From positions 69,577-133,576 of the forward strand of contig CAZVBE010000004.1 in assembly GCA_964625335.1 (NCBI GenBank): DNA of 64,000 bases. The letters run 5' to 3'. The notes below the pieces were generated by a model. It made no database searches and was not told the DNA's origin. It saw only the letters and a list, made by a program, of their open reading frames with translations. Made by a program: the position numbers and the translations under genes. This document shows positions 34,554 to 44,502 of the stretch, piece by piece (the stretch's first letter is position 1; the number at the start of each line of letters is the position of its first letter). Origin of the DNA: CAZGUG01 sp964625335 (GTDB lineage Bacteria; Bacillota; Clostridia; Ch29).

Positions 34554-35549
34554 ATGCCGGATGTACTTACCCAAACCGAAATAGACGACCTTTTAAAGGC
34601 TCTTAGCACAGGAGAACTGGACGTTGAGGAAGTAGTACATGACAGCAACGAAAAGCGAATCAAATCCTATGATTTTAAACGTCCGAACAAATTTGCAAAG
34701 GACCAGCTGAGAACTCTTGAGATGATACATGAAAACTATGCAAGACTGGTTTCCACTTTTTTCTCGGGTTATCTGAGGAGTTTTGTAACTGTGGATTTGC
34801 TGTCGGTGGAGCAGCTTACCTACCACGAATTCACCAATTCTCTGTCTAACCCTACTATATTGGCCCTTTGTGAAACACCTCCCCTTTCGGGCAATATAAT
34901 ATTTGATGTCACTCCTTCCCTGACCTATGCGATTATTGACAGAATACTGGGTGGGTGCGGAAATGGTGATATGAAGGCGCGGAATTTCACAGAGATTGAG
35001 ATTTCGATAATGAGGAGTTTACTGGAAAAAACAGCGGCTTTGCTTGTGGAACCGTGGAGCAATGTTGTTGAGTTTTCTCCCCATGTAGTAAAAATTGAAA
35101 CGAACTCACAATTTCTACAGGTGATGTCACCAAATGAAATTATAGCACTGATAACCATGAGACTCAAAATCGGCGAGGCGGAGGGCATGATGAATATAGC
35201 AATTCCTCATCTTTCGGTGGAACCCATTGTGAACAAAATATCCACCAGATACTGGTTTACAACAAACGGTGAATCCAGAGGGGACGGAGATGAAAAGCTG
35301 CTTGAAAAGAGAATTGAAAATGCCAGTGTTTTATTGAAGGTGGTTCTCGGAGAATGTGAGGTAACGGTTGAGGAATTCACCGATTTGCAAAAGGGAGATG
35401 TTATGCGGCTGGGCAGGTTAACTGAACAGCCGATGGAGATGTACGTGGGTAATAAACACATATTCAGTGTCAAACCAGGGGTGAAAAAAAATAGAATTGC
35501 AGTTAAAATTGTAGATATCGTAAGGAAAGGAGATGAATCGGATGAATGA
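34554..35549 (+). CDS. fliM: Flagellar motor switch protein FliM
   Basis: C-ring protein that binds CheY-P and changes rotation sense; 331 residues. The N-terminal CheY-binding peptide is LTQTEIDDLLKAL. Then YDFKRPNKFAKDQLRTLEMI and the CheC-like middle domain, and a C-terminal FliN-like domain (LGECEVTVEEFTDLQKGDVM). It overlaps fliY slightly. AGAGGGGGGAG precedes the ATG. Confidence 0.97.
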   Translation: MPDVLTQTEIDDLLKALSTGELDVEEVVHDSNEKRIKSYDFKRPNKFAKDQLRTLEMIHENYARLVSTFFSGYLRSFVTVDLLSVEQLTYHEFTNSLSNPTILALCETPPLSGNIIFDVTPSLTYAIIDRILGGCGNGDMKARNFTEIEISIMRSLLEKTAALLVEPWSNVVEFSPHVVKIETNSQFLQVMSPNEIIALITMRLKIGEAEGMMNIAIPHLSVEPIVNKISTRYWFTTNGESRGDGDEKLLEKRIENASVLLKVVLGECEVTVEEFTDLQKGDVMRLGRLTEQPMEMYVGNKHIFSVKPGVKKNRIAVKIVDIVRKGDESDE

Positions 35550-36684
35550 AATGCTGTCCCAGGAGGAAATTGATGCACTGTTAAAAAGAGAAGCGCCCAG
35601 GCAGGAACAATTCCTAACAGCAGAGGAAGCCGATGCCCTGGGGGAAATTGGTAATATCAGCATGGGAACCTCAGCGACAACCCTTTATTCACTGCTTAAA
35701 AATAAAGTAACCATTACCACACCCAACGTGGAGATTACCGATGCCGGGAAGGTAGTCAGGGAGTATCCTGTACCCTTTTTGGCGGTAGACGTCAAGTTTA
35801 CCGAAGGCATAGAAGGAACAAACCTGCTGCTAATCAAGGAAAATGATGCCAAAATTATTGCAGATTTGATGATGGGAGGAGACGGAAAGAATCCGCCGGA
35901 AGAGATGGAAGATATGGCGATAAGTGCTGTCAGTGAAGCCATGAATCAAATGATAGGTTCCGCTGCAACGTCCCTTTCCACTTTGCTGGATATACCTATA
36001 CATATATCACCGCCAACGACAACCAGAGTAAACCTCGGATTGGAGGCCCAGAACATTGAATTCTTCGAGGACAACGAAAAGTTTGTCAGGACTTCCTTCA
36101 GGATGGTGGTTGGCGAACTGATAGACAGCGAAATAATGCAGCTGCTCCCAATCGATTTTTCCAAGGAGATGGTAGCCGGCCTGATAAATAAGGAAGATAT
36201 GGAGGCAAAGCATTCAGTCGAAATATCAGCCTCTGAAATAGAAGGGGAGGCCTATACGGATGAAGCATCGACATCCCAAACGGATGAAAGTCTAGCCTTT
36301 CCTCCGCTTCCTGACCAAAACGATAAGGAAAAACCGGCTGACAACCTTGCCGGTGAACAGGAAATCAAGATACAGCCGGCAAGCCTGAAAAATTTTGAAG
36401 AAACCCCATCGTTTGCAGGGAAAGAGAATATTAATCTAATTCTGGATGTCCCGCTTAATGTTACCGTGGAGTTAGGAAGGACAAAGAAACAGATAAGGGA
36501 AATTCTTCAGTTCGGGGTAGGTACAATCGTAGAATTGGATAAACTGGCAGGCGAACCGGTGGAGCTTTTAGTTAACGGCAAATTTATAGCCAAGGGTGAG
36601 GTTGTGGTTATTGACGAAAACTTTGGCGTAAGAATAACCGATATAGTACATCCTTCGAAAAGGATAAACAGCATATCACAGTAA
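35542..36684 (+). CDS. fliY: Motor switch phosphatase FliY (FliN-type)
   Basis: C-ring protein that also dephosphorylates CheY-P; 380 residues. It begins with a CheY-binding peptide, MLSQEEIDALLKRE. A CheC/CheX-like domain holds two E-x2-N active sites (LGEIGNISMGTSATTL and SEAMNQMIGSAATSLS). A variable acidic linker (about 225-285) and a C-terminal FliN domain (LNVTVELGRTKKQIREIL, VELLVNGKFIAKGEVVVID) follow. ATG 35542 is chosen, 9 bases after AAAGGAG, although the ATG at 35533 is possible; the gene overlaps fliM by 8 bases. Confidence 0.95.
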   Translation: MNEMLSQEEIDALLKREAPRQEQFLTAEEADALGEIGNISMGTSATTLYSLLKNKVTITTPNVEITDAGKVVREYPVPFLAVDVKFTEGIEGTNLLLIKENDAKIIADLMMGGDGKNPPEEMEDMAISAVSEAMNQMIGSAATSLSTLLDIPIHISPPTTTRVNLGLEAQNIEFFEDNEKFVRTSFRMVVGELIDSEIMQLLPIDFSKEMVAGLINKEDMEAKHSVEISASEIEGEAYTDEASTSQTDESLAFPPLPDQNDKEKPADNLAGEQEIKIQPASLKNFEETPSFAGKENINLILDVPLNVTVELGRTKKQIREILQFGVGTIVELDKLAGEPVELLVNGKFIAKGEVVVIDENFGVRITDIVHPSKRINSISQ

Positions 36685-36711
36685 CTGAAAAAGAAGGAGG
36701 AAAGGGTCCAT

Positions 36712-37071
36712 ATGGCAAAGGAAGTTTTGATAGTTGACGATGCTGCCTTTATGAGAATGATGATTAAAGATATCCTGGGCAAAAATGGATACCAAGTGGT
36801 AGGAGAGGCAGAAAACGGGATAAAAGCGGTGGAGAAATTTGTTGAGTTAAAGCCGGATCTGGTAATCATGGACATTACAATGCCTGAAATGGATGGCATA
36901 CAAGCGGTTAAAAAAATCAAATCCATGGATGCCGGAGCCACAATAATCATGTGTTCCGCTATGGGACAACAGGCTATGGTAATAGAAGCGATTCAGGCGG
37001 GAGCTAAGGATTTTATAGTGAAGCCATTCCAGCCCGACAGGGTACTGGAAGCTGTTAGCAAGGCAATCTGA
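36712..37071 (+). CDS. cheY: Chemotaxis response regulator CheY
   Basis: Single-domain response regulator, 119 residues, phosphorylated by CheA and read by FliM/FliY. The phospho-acceptor is D54 (VIMDITMPEMDG), the acidic pair is D9-D10 (VDDAAFMR), and the conserved lysine is K104 (VKPF). S82 is the switch serine. It sits between the switch genes and fliO, as in Bacillus. AAGGAGGAAAGG precedes ATG. Confidence 0.95.
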   Translation: MAKEVLIVDDAAFMRMMIKDILGKNGYQVVGEAENGIKAVEKFVELKPDLVIMDITMPEMDGIQAVKKIKSMDAGATIIMCSAMGQQAMVIEAIQAGAKDFIVKPFQPDRVLEAVSKAI

Positions 37072-37086
37072 GAAGGTGGGTTATTA

Positions 37087-37476
37087 ATGGACAGTTTCTT
37101 TTCTTTATTCTTTAAAGCTGTTTATTTCCTGATAGTATTCGGTATTATTGTTGTACTTGCATATTATTCAACCAGGATTCTGGGAAAAAGAGTATCGGCA
37201 AATTCAGGAAAGTATATGAGGATAGTCGACACCCTGTTCGTAGGGAATGACAGAACCCTGATAATTGTACAGGTGAAGGATGAATTTCTGCTAATGTCCT
37301 CCTCTGTAAAGGGAATAGAAATTATTAAAGGATTGGACGATTTTACCGAGGATGAAGATATTGCCGGGGACAGCTTTGATGGTTATCTTAAGAAATATGG
37401 AACTTCTTACAACAGGGGATTCTTCAGTTCTCTACGCAAAAAAGTAAGTGGCAGGGATGAAACCAATGACAAATAA
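37087..37476 (+). CDS. fliO: Flagellar biosynthesis protein FliO
   Basis: Small membrane protein (129 residues) that helps assemble the FliP export gate. It has one N-terminal membrane helix (about 8-27, VYFLIVFGIIVVLAYYS), then a short soluble domain with RIVDTLFVGNDRTLIIVQV. Sequence conservation in this family is low; position directly before fliP supports the call. The end overlaps the possible upstream starts of fliP. Confidence 0.88.
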   Translation: MDSFFSLFFKAVYFLIVFGIIVVLAYYSTRILGKRVSANSGKYMRIVDTLFVGNDRTLIIVQVKDEFLLMSSSVKGIEIIKGLDDFTEDEDIAGDSFDGYLKKYGTSYNRGFFSSLRKKVSGRDETNDK

Positions 37477-38230
37477 AAGAAAATTAATAATGCTGATTTT
37501 GATACTTGCAGGTGCGGTTTTGTTGCAAACAAATACACAGGCTGCACCGAATATACCTATACCCAGTATAGGACTGGATATGGAGCCGGCAGAAACGCCT
37601 GAGGATGTGGCCTTAAGCCTCCAGATTTTGTTCCTGCTGACAATACTGAGCCTTGCACCGGCGATTCTTATAATGACCACCAGTTTTACAAGGATAATAA
37701 TAGTGCTTTCTTTCATAAGAAATGCACTGGCAACACAGCAAACGCCACCCAATCAGGTTCTAATAGGCCTTGCCCTCTTCTTAACCCTCTTTGTAATGTC
37801 TCCGGTGATTTCTGAAGTCAACCAGGAGGCATACAGTCCATACATGGAGGGAGAGATCGTGTTTGAGGAAGCATTAGAAAGGGCAATTCAGCCTTTAAGG
37901 CAGTTTATGTTCAGACAGACCAGGCAGAAGGATCTGGCGTTGTTTGTTAATATATCGGGTCAGGAGGGGGTAAACGATATCAATGAGATAACCAGCAGGG
38001 CGCTTATTCCCGCATTTATAATAAGCGAATTAAAAACCGCCTTTCAAATGGGATTTCTGTTATTTGTACCCTTTTTGGTTATAGATATGGTTGTAGCCAG
38101 CACATTGATGTCAATGGGAATGATGATGCTGCCACCGATAATGGTTTCGCTGCCCTTTAAAATACTACTCTTCATTATGGTGGATGGATGGAATTTGGTT
38201 GTACAATCCCTGGTAATGGGATTCAGATAG
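37466..38230 (+). CDS. fliP: Flagellar export gate protein FliP
   Basis: Core of the export channel (FliP5FliQ4FliR1); 254 residues. A cleavable signal peptide (KLIMLILILAGAVLLQTNTQA) precedes the mature protein, then four membrane segments and the conserved SFTRIIIVLSFIRNALATQQ and PPNQVLIGLALFLTLFVM. C-terminal LPFKILLFIMVDGWNLV is typical. ATG 37466 is preferred, 9 bases after CAGGG; ATG 37457 is possible. Overlaps the last codons of fliO. Confidence 0.95.
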   Translation: MTNKRKLIMLILILAGAVLLQTNTQAAPNIPIPSIGLDMEPAETPEDVALSLQILFLLTILSLAPAILIMTTSFTRIIIVLSFIRNALATQQTPPNQVLIGLALFLTLFVMSPVISEVNQEAYSPYMEGEIVFEEALERAIQPLRQFMFRQTRQKDLALFVNISGQEGVNDINEITSRALIPAFIISELKTAFQMGFLLFVPFLVIDMVVASTLMSMGMMMLPPIMVSLPFKILLFIMVDGWNLVVQSLVMGFR

Positions 38231-38240
38231 GGGGTTAATC

Positions 38241-38510
38241 ATGGGAGAAGGCATGGTTTTGGATATTGCCAGGGAAGCGCTTTATACAATTTTGGTTATT
38301 TCGGCACCTATACTCGGGCTGGCTTTGCTTGTCGGGCTGCTTGTTAGCATTTTTCAGGCTACTACCCAGATTCAGGAGCCCACACTGACCTTTATCCCGA
38401 AAATTCTGGCGGTATTATTTTCAATAATAGTATTCGGTCCGTGGATGCTTGGAATAATTATGGATTTTACAACAAGACTCTTTGGCAATATTAATTCGTT
38501 TGTTTTTTAG
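38241..38510 (+). CDS. fliQ: Flagellar export gate protein FliQ
   Basis: Two-helix membrane component of the export gate, 89 residues. Characteristic ILGLALLVGLLVSIFQATTQ and QEPTLTFIPKILAV. GGGGGTTAATC precedes ATG, 10 bases from fliP; fliR follows after 9 bases. Confidence 0.96.
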   Translation: MGEGMVLDIAREALYTILVISAPILGLALLVGLLVSIFQATTQIQEPTLTFIPKILAVLFSIIVFGPWMLGIIMDFTTRLFGNINSFVF

Positions 38511-38519
38511 GGTGTTCTA

Positions 38520-39299
38520 ATGGAGAATATTTTGTATGACCTGACAATTAAATTTGAGGTATTCCTGTTGATACTGGCCAGGAGCTCGGCAATATTTTTA
38601 ATAACCCCAATATTTGGCCGGAGGAACCTGCCCGTTATATTCAAAATAGGATTAGCTTTTATGATAAGCATAATCCTTGTAAATATAGTTGAAGTTCCGC
38701 TAAACCTGTTTAATGGTTTTGTGCAGTTTTTGTTTCTTATAATAAAAGAGGTTATAGCAGGGCTTGTTATAGGTTTTGTGACCTACGTTGTTTTTGCTTC
38801 CATATACTTTGCCGGGCAGATAATTGATATGAAAACCGGCTTTGGTATAGTTAACGTTTTAGACCCTCAGACCAATACGCAGGTGCCGATAATGGGCAAC
38901 TTTTTGTACGTATTTACCCTGGTGGTCTTTATAACCATAGATGGCCATCATATGCTACTGTCTGCATTGATAAAAAGCTTTGAAATTGTGGCGGTCGGCA
39001 AGCTGCAAATTACCGCCCTGGCGGTTGATGCGATTACAAAAATCATGATGGATACCTTTATTATAGGTTTCAAGATAAGCGCCCCCGTAATCGCCGCTAT
39101 ACTGCTCACCGATGTTGCCCTGGGAATTTTGGCAAAAACAATGCCGCAGATGAACGTGTTCATGGTTGGCATGCCTCTCAAGATACTGGTGGGAATATTT
39201 ACATTAATGATTATGATGCCGGCATTCTCTTCAATAATTGAGGCTCTCTTTAGAAATATGGCGGATAGTATATATGAAATTCTGTTGCAGTTAAGATAG
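38520..39299 (+). CDS. fliR: Flagellar export gate protein FliR
   Basis: Polytopic membrane protein of the export gate, 259 residues with about six hydrophobic segments. Seen are FLLILARSSAIFLITPIFG, KEVIAGLVIGFVTYVVFASI and GQIIDMKTGFGIVNVLDPQT, all typical of FliR, then LLTDVALGILAKTMPQMNVF. Standard order fliP-fliQ-fliR-flhB. Confidence 0.95.
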   Translation: MENILYDLTIKFEVFLLILARSSAIFLITPIFGRRNLPVIFKIGLAFMISIILVNIVEVPLNLFNGFVQFLFLIIKEVIAGLVIGFVTYVVFASIYFAGQIIDMKTGFGIVNVLDPQTNTQVPIMGNFLYVFTLVVFITIDGHHMLLSALIKSFEIVAVGKLQITALAVDAITKIMMDTFIIGFKISAPVIAAILLTDVALGILAKTMPQMNVFMVGMPLKILVGIFTLMIMMPAFSSIIEALFRNMADSIYEILLQLR

Positions 39300-39311
39300 G
39301 GAGGCCCCCTA

Positions 39312-40394
39312 ATGGAGGATTATTTCGATTTACAGCTTTTCGCCCAGGAAAAAACCGAAAAAGCGACCCCGAAAAAGAGAAGGGACGTCCGGGAAAAGGG
39401 AAATATTCCCCAAAGCAGGGAACTCAATTCCGCTTTGGCGCTGATAGGCTGTTTTGCGGTATTGTATATATTTGCATCCTTTATAGTTAATACATTAAGG
39501 GAGCATGTTCAGTATATGCTCACCATATCTGTAAACGACGGACTGTTTTCTGTTGAAGGTATCCAGGGTTTACTGATAAGCAGTGTGACCGGATTAATAA
39601 AGGCATCGGCTCCGGTGGCAGGAGCCGCCCTGTGCCTTGGTATTATTGCAAGCTATGTTCAGGTGGGCTTTGTGTTTACCACAAAGCCGCTGATGCCCAA
39701 TTTTAACAGGCTTAATCCTGTGGAAGGCTTCAAAAGGATATTTTCCCGGAGGACCCTTGTGCAGCTGCTTAAATCGCTCATAAAAATAGGGGCAGTGGGT
39801 TATTTAACTTACAGGTACCTGATAGCCAGATATCCGGAAACTCCAAAAATGTTAGACATGGAACCGGAAAATATTATGGGAATGATTGGCGTAACGGTAA
39901 TAAGGGTAGGTATTTTAGCGGGTGCGGTGCTTCTGGCCTTAGCCATAATGGACCTTTATTATCAGAGATATGAACATGAAAAAAGTATAATGATGACTAA
40001 ACAGGAGATCAAAGAAGAGTATAAGCAGATAGAGGGTAATCCCCAAATAAAATCCAAAATAAAGGAAACACAGAGACTTATCTCTATGAGAAGAATGATG
40101 TCAGAGGTACCCAAGGCAGATGTTGTAATAACAAACCCTACCCATTTGGCGGTAGCTTTAAAGTACCAGCCGGATTATGCCAAGGCTCCCTATGTGGTGG
40201 CAAAGGGCAAGGACTTGATAGCTTTAAAAATTAAGGAAATAGCCACGGAAAACGAAATACAGCTGGTAGAAAATGTAGGTCTGGCAAGAAGTTTGTTTGA
40301 AACCACCGATATAGGGGATGTAATACCCCCTGAGCTATACCAGGCAGTGGCGGAGGTTCTGGCATTTGTTTATAGTATCGGCAATAATAGCTGA
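39312..40394 (+). CDS. flhB: Flagellar export switch protein FlhB
   Basis: Membrane protein controlling substrate specificity of the export gate; 360 residues. N-terminal EKTEKATPKKRRDVREKGNI, four membrane helices, then the cytoplasmic domain with the self-cleavage motif N275-P276-T277-H278 (VITNPTHLAVALKY). The C-terminal tail is the region to which FliK binds. A stand-alone paralogue of this tail is encoded at 13926. Confidence 0.97.
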   Translation: MEDYFDLQLFAQEKTEKATPKKRRDVREKGNIPQSRELNSALALIGCFAVLYIFASFIVNTLREHVQYMLTISVNDGLFSVEGIQGLLISSVTGLIKASAPVAGAALCLGIIASYVQVGFVFTTKPLMPNFNRLNPVEGFKRIFSRRTLVQLLKSLIKIGAVGYLTYRYLIARYPETPKMLDMEPENIMGMIGVTVIRVGILAGAVLLALAIMDLYYQRYEHEKSIMMTKQEIKEEYKQIEGNPQIKSKIKETQRLISMRRMMSEVPKADVVITNPTHLAVALKYQPDYAKAPYVVAKGKDLIALKIKEIATENEIQLVENVGLARSLFETTDIGDVIPPELYQAVAEVLAFVYSIGNNS

Positions 40395-40413
40395 AAATTC
40401 GAGGTGTTGGTAA

Positions 40414-42444
40414 ATGAAGTTTGGAGATTTGATAGTAGCCATTATGGTTATTTCAATAGTAATAATGATAATAGTACCATTGCCTACAGGTATGCTAGAT
40501 TTCCTGCTGACATTCAATATAACCCTGTCGCTGCTTATACTGCTTATTGCGATGTATGTCACAGAGCCGCTGCAGTTTTCAATATTTCCATCCCTTTTGC
40601 TGCTGACTACTCTATTGAGATTATCCCTTAACGTATCCACCACCCGGTTGATATTAAGGGATGCCGATGCGGGAGAGGTTATCAGAGCCTTCGGGGATTT
40701 TGTTGTGGGGGGCAATGCTGTTGTTGGATTTATTATATTTCTTATAATAGTAATTATTCAATTCGTCGTAATCACCAAGGGCGCGGAACGGGTAGCGGAA
40801 GTTGCGGCGAGATTTACACTGGATGCTATGCCCGGTAAACAAATGGCAATCGATGCCGATTTGAACGCCGGACTTATAAATGAAATAGAGGCCAAAGAAA
40901 GAAGAAAGAAGGTAGAAAGGGCTGCGGATTTTTATGGTGCTATGGATGGCGCGACCAAATTCGTCAAGGGAGATGCCATTGCCGGGATTATTATTACGCT
41001 TATAAATATTGGCGCCGGGCTGGTTATAGGAATGGTGCAAAGGGGCATGGATTTTCAAAGCGCTATATCCACATACTCGCTGTTGACGGTGGGTGACGGG
41101 CTGGTAAGCCAGATACCTGCGCTGCTAATTTCCACGTCAGCCGGTATTGTAGTGACAAAAACAGCGTCCGAATCCAATCTGGGCAGCGAGGTCACAAGAC
41201 AGTTAATAGCACAGCCAAAGGTGATGCAAATATCAGCCGGGGTTCTGGCAGTACTGGGAATGGTACCTGCCCTGCCACAGTTACCGCTTTTTTCAATGGC
41301 CATATTACTGGCAGTAATGGGCTATGCAATTAAAAGGGCAGCTGATGTCAAGGAAACGTCGGAGCAGGAAGAGATTGAGCCTGCACGGCTGGAGGAAATG
41401 AGAAAACCGGAAAATGTTATGGGTTTACTTCAGGTAGACCCTATAGAAGTGGAGTTTGGCTATGCAATCATACCCCTGGCGGATGTCAACCAGGGAGGTG
41501 ACCTTCTGGACAGGGTAGTAATGATAAGAAGACAGTTAGCCCTTGACCTTGGAATGGTGGTCCCTATAATCCGTCTGCGGGACAATATACAGCTGGGACC
41601 TAATCTATACAGGATTAAAATAAAAGGTATAGAGGTTGCGGAAGGGGAATTGGTGATGGACGGGTTTCTTGCTATGGATCCGGGAACAGCCGAAGGGGAT
41701 ATCGACGGAACCGAAACATTAGAACCGGCCTTTGGTCTGCCTGCTAAATGGATTGACGAGGAGCAAAGAGAGAAAGCCGAGCTCCTTGGTTACACTGTGG
41801 TTGATCCGCCTACGGTAATTTCAACCCATCTTACTGAAACAATAAAATCCTATGTACATGAGCTGCTTGGCAGACAGGAAGTAAAAAAATTAGTGGATAA
41901 TATCAAGGAAAACTATCCGGCCCTTGTGGATGAATTAGTACCAAAACTAATGACCTATGGAGAAGTGCAAAAAGTACTGAGCAATCTATTAAAGGAAGGG
42001 GTTTCAATAAGGGATCTGGTGACTATTCTGGAAACTCTGGCGGATTATGCAAACGTATCCCGGGACCCGGATATGCTGACAGAGTACGTCAGGCAAGCCC
42101 TTGCCCGTACCATTTCCAGGAAGTTTATCCCTGACAAAAAGGCAAGAGTGGTTACGTTGGCCCAAAATCTCGAAGATAAGATAATGGATTCGATTCAGCA
42201 AACCGAACAGGGTAATTACATAACCCTTGATCCGGCCGTAACCAATGAGATAATTAACAGTCTTTCAACACAGTTGGAAAAATTCAGTCAATTGGGAGAA
42301 CAGCCCATAGTACTTACTTCACCGGTTGTAAGGCTGTATTTCAAAAAGCTTACCGAACAGTTTGTGCCAAAACTGGTGGTCCTTTCTTACAATGAATTGG
42401 ATCCCGGCATAGAAATTCAATCGATGGGGATGGTGAGCGCTTAA
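40414..42444 (+). CDS. flhA: Flagellar export platform protein FlhA
   Basis: Nonameric export platform, 676 residues. The N-terminal half has about eight membrane helices. The FHIPEP-type signature is seen as LLTTLLRLSLNVSTTRLIL and GFIIFLIIVIIQFVVITKGA, then RVAEVAARFTLDAMPGKQMA. The C-terminal half is the cytoplasmic domain that receives chaperone-substrate complexes (YANVSRDPDMLTEYVRQAL). The stop overlaps the flhF start (TAATG). Confidence 0.98.
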   Translation: MKFGDLIVAIMVISIVIMIIVPLPTGMLDFLLTFNITLSLLILLIAMYVTEPLQFSIFPSLLLLTTLLRLSLNVSTTRLILRDADAGEVIRAFGDFVVGGNAVVGFIIFLIIVIIQFVVITKGAERVAEVAARFTLDAMPGKQMAIDADLNAGLINEIEAKERRKKVERAADFYGAMDGATKFVKGDAIAGIIITLINIGAGLVIGMVQRGMDFQSAISTYSLLTVGDGLVSQIPALLISTSAGIVVTKTASESNLGSEVTRQLIAQPKVMQISAGVLAVLGMVPALPQLPLFSMAILLAVMGYAIKRAADVKETSEQEEIEPARLEEMRKPENVMGLLQVDPIEVEFGYAIIPLADVNQGGDLLDRVVMIRRQLALDLGMVVPIIRLRDNIQLGPNLYRIKIKGIEVAEGELVMDGFLAMDPGTAEGDIDGTETLEPAFGLPAKWIDEEQREKAELLGYTVVDPPTVISTHLTETIKSYVHELLGRQEVKKLVDNIKENYPALVDELVPKLMTYGEVQKVLSNLLKEGVSIRDLVTILETLADYANVSRDPDMLTEYVRQALARTISRKFIPDKKARVVTLAQNLEDKIMDSIQQTEQGNYITLDPAVTNEIINSLSTQLEKFSQLGEQPIVLTSPVVRLYFKKLTEQFVPKLVVLSYNELDPGIEIQSMGMVSA

Positions 42445-43535
42445 TGAAAGTAAAAAGGTATGTAGGTCAATCCGTCGAAGATACACTGCAAAAAATCAAG
42501 GATGAAATGGGAAACAACGCTATAATACTAAATAAAAGGAGAATAAAGCCAGGCAAGGGTATATTAAGGATTTTCAAAAAACCCGTGTATGAGATACTGG
42601 CAGCAATAGACGAGTATGAGTATAAGGCCGATATTGCCAGTCAAACCACCGACGGTGGATATCGGGTGCTGGAAGAAAAGGTAGACAAGCTTAACACGAC
42701 GATAGATACAATCATAAATAAAATGGCACCCGACAACCAAGAAGAGCTTCCGGACATATTAGCGCCTTACTATGCATTAATGAAGGACAACGATATAGAT
42801 CCGGAAATCATTCACTTCATAATGGAGGGCGTAAGAAACAAAATTAACTTGAATACCACCTACGACCAGGAATATTTGTACTACAAGTTCAAACAGGAGA
42901 TAGCGGCATGCTTCAAAAAGATTAAACCCATCGAATTATTGACCGGAGAGCCGGCAATTGCAGTATTTGTGGGGCCTACCGGAGTGGGAAAAACAACTAC
43001 CCTTGCAAAACTGGCGGCACACTACGCGGTTATTATGAAGAAAAAGGTTAGTATCATAACCTGTGATACTTATAGAATAGCTGCAGTTGACCAGCTTAAG
43101 ACCTACAGCGAGATTATGAACGTACCGATAAAGGTAGTATATCAGTACAAGGATATTGAGGATGCAATACTTGAATATAAGGATATGGACGTCATACTAG
43201 TCGACACGGCAGGAGGAAGTCACAGGGATAAAATGAAAATTATGGAACTGAAAAAGATGCTGAAATGTTTAGGCAAACAGCAAACCTTTCTGGTTATAAG
43301 CGCCACAACAAATTACAAAAATTCAATAGACATTATTTCAAGCTACAGTTTTCTGAAGGATTACAGGATACTGATAACCAAGGTAGATGAGAGCATAGCG
43401 AATGGTTTAATATTAAACCTTGCTGTAAAGAGTTCCAGAGCATTGTCCTACATAACAACCGGTCAGAACGTGCCGGACGACATTGAAAAGGTTGACGGAG
43501 ACAGAATAGCTTCCCTGATATTAAGCAGGCAGTAG
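42444..43535 (+). CDS. flhF: Flagellar placement GTPase FlhF
   Basis: SRP-family GTPase that positions and counts flagella; 363 residues. A basic N-terminal B domain (MKVKRYVGQSVEDTLQKIKD) precedes the N and G domains: Walker A GPTGVGKTTTLAKLAAHYA (about residue 175), DTYRIAAVDQLKTYSEI, VDTAGGSHRD and ITKVDES. G3 reads DTAGGS rather than DTAGRS. The ATG overlaps the flhA stop. Confidence 0.96.
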   Translation: MKVKRYVGQSVEDTLQKIKDEMGNNAIILNKRRIKPGKGILRIFKKPVYEILAAIDEYEYKADIASQTTDGGYRVLEEKVDKLNTTIDTIINKMAPDNQEELPDILAPYYALMKDNDIDPEIIHFIMEGVRNKINLNTTYDQEYLYYKFKQEIAACFKKIKPIELLTGEPAIAVFVGPTGVGKTTTLAKLAAHYAVIMKKKVSIITCDTYRIAAVDQLKTYSEIMNVPIKVVYQYKDIEDAILEYKDMDVILVDTAGGSHRDKMKIMELKKMLKCLGKQQTFLVISATTNYKNSIDIISSYSFLKDYRILITKVDESIANGLILNLAVKSSRALSYITTGQNVPDDIEKVDGDRIASLILSRQ

Positions 43536-43556
43536 ATAAGAAACGGGGGTGCAGGC

Positions 43557-44480
43557 ATGGCTAAAACAAGCACGGTGGTGGACCAGGCGGACAATTTGAG
43601 AAGAATTGTCAGTGGTTTAAAGGAAAAGTCTGAAAAAATTATCGAACGCTCTGTGAGAAAATCGAAAAGGAGCGCCCGGCTGATTGCAGTAACAAGTGGT
43701 AAGGGGGGAGTGGGCAAAACAAGCCTAACGGTAAATCTGGCCATACAGCTTAGCTGCAAAGGGTACAGGGTAATTGTTATTGATGGGGATTTGGGGCTTG
43801 CAAATGTAGAAGTAATGCTTGGTATAGTGCCTAAGTACAGTTTATACGAACTGGTCAATTCGGAAAAACGCCTTTCGGATATTATTACCGAGGGTCCGGC
43901 AGGCATAAAGTTCATTTCGGGCGGGACAGGCATTATCGAAATGGCCGGTCTGGAAAAACAGAAGTTTGATAAGATATTATTTACACTGACTGCCCTTGAT
44001 AATTATGCCGATTTTATACTGATTGATACGGGCGCAGGGATTTCCCGGAGCGTTACAGACTTTGTGCTGGCTGCCCAGGAAGTAATACTGGTCACAAACT
44101 CTGAACCCACTTCGGTCACCGATGCCTATGCGATACTTAAGATAATAAGTGTTGAAAACAGGGACTGCAGGGTGAAAATAATTGCCAATATGGTGGAAAG
44201 CCCCTCAGAGGCGGAAGATATATTTGGACGGTTAAACACAGCAGCAAAAAAATTCCTGGGAACGGAAATAGAAAATTTGGGTTACCTGCAAAGGGATTCA
44301 ATTGTGAGTAAGGCAATAAAGCTGCAAATTCCTTTTATGCTCGGTTATCCCAGAAGTCTGGCCGCAAAAGGCGTCAGACAAATTGCCGCAAGACTTGTTG
44401 AAAATACCGAATTAATTAAGGAACCAAAGGGTGTAAAACAATTTTTGGCAAGGATATACACGTCCTTGAGTTCTTCTTAA
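43557..44480 (+). CDS. flhG: Flagellar number regulator FlhG (MinD/ParA-like)
   Basis: Deviant Walker A ATPase that stimulates FlhF and limits the number of flagella; 307 residues. An N-terminal helix carries the FlhF-activating DQADNLRRIV motif (residues about 9-18). Then VTSGKGGVGKTSLTVNLA (deviant Walker A), IDGDLGLANVEVMLG and IDTGAGISRSV. The C-terminal amphipathic membrane-binding helix is plausible but not obvious. GGGGGTGCAGGC precedes the ATG. Confidence 0.96.
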   Translation: MAKTSTVVDQADNLRRIVSGLKEKSEKIIERSVRKSKRSARLIAVTSGKGGVGKTSLTVNLAIQLSCKGYRVIVIDGDLGLANVEVMLGIVPKYSLYELVNSEKRLSDIITEGPAGIKFISGGTGIIEMAGLEKQKFDKILFTLTALDNYADFILIDTGAGISRSVTDFVLAAQEVILVTNSEPTSVTDAYAILKIISVENRDCRVKIIANMVESPSEAEDIFGRLNTAAKKFLGTEIENLGYLQRDSIVSKAIKLQIPFMLGYPRSLAAKGVRQIAARLVENTELIKEPKGVKQFLARIYTSLSSS

Positions 44481-44502
44481 TGAAAGGCAGGGATCAGTAA
44501 AA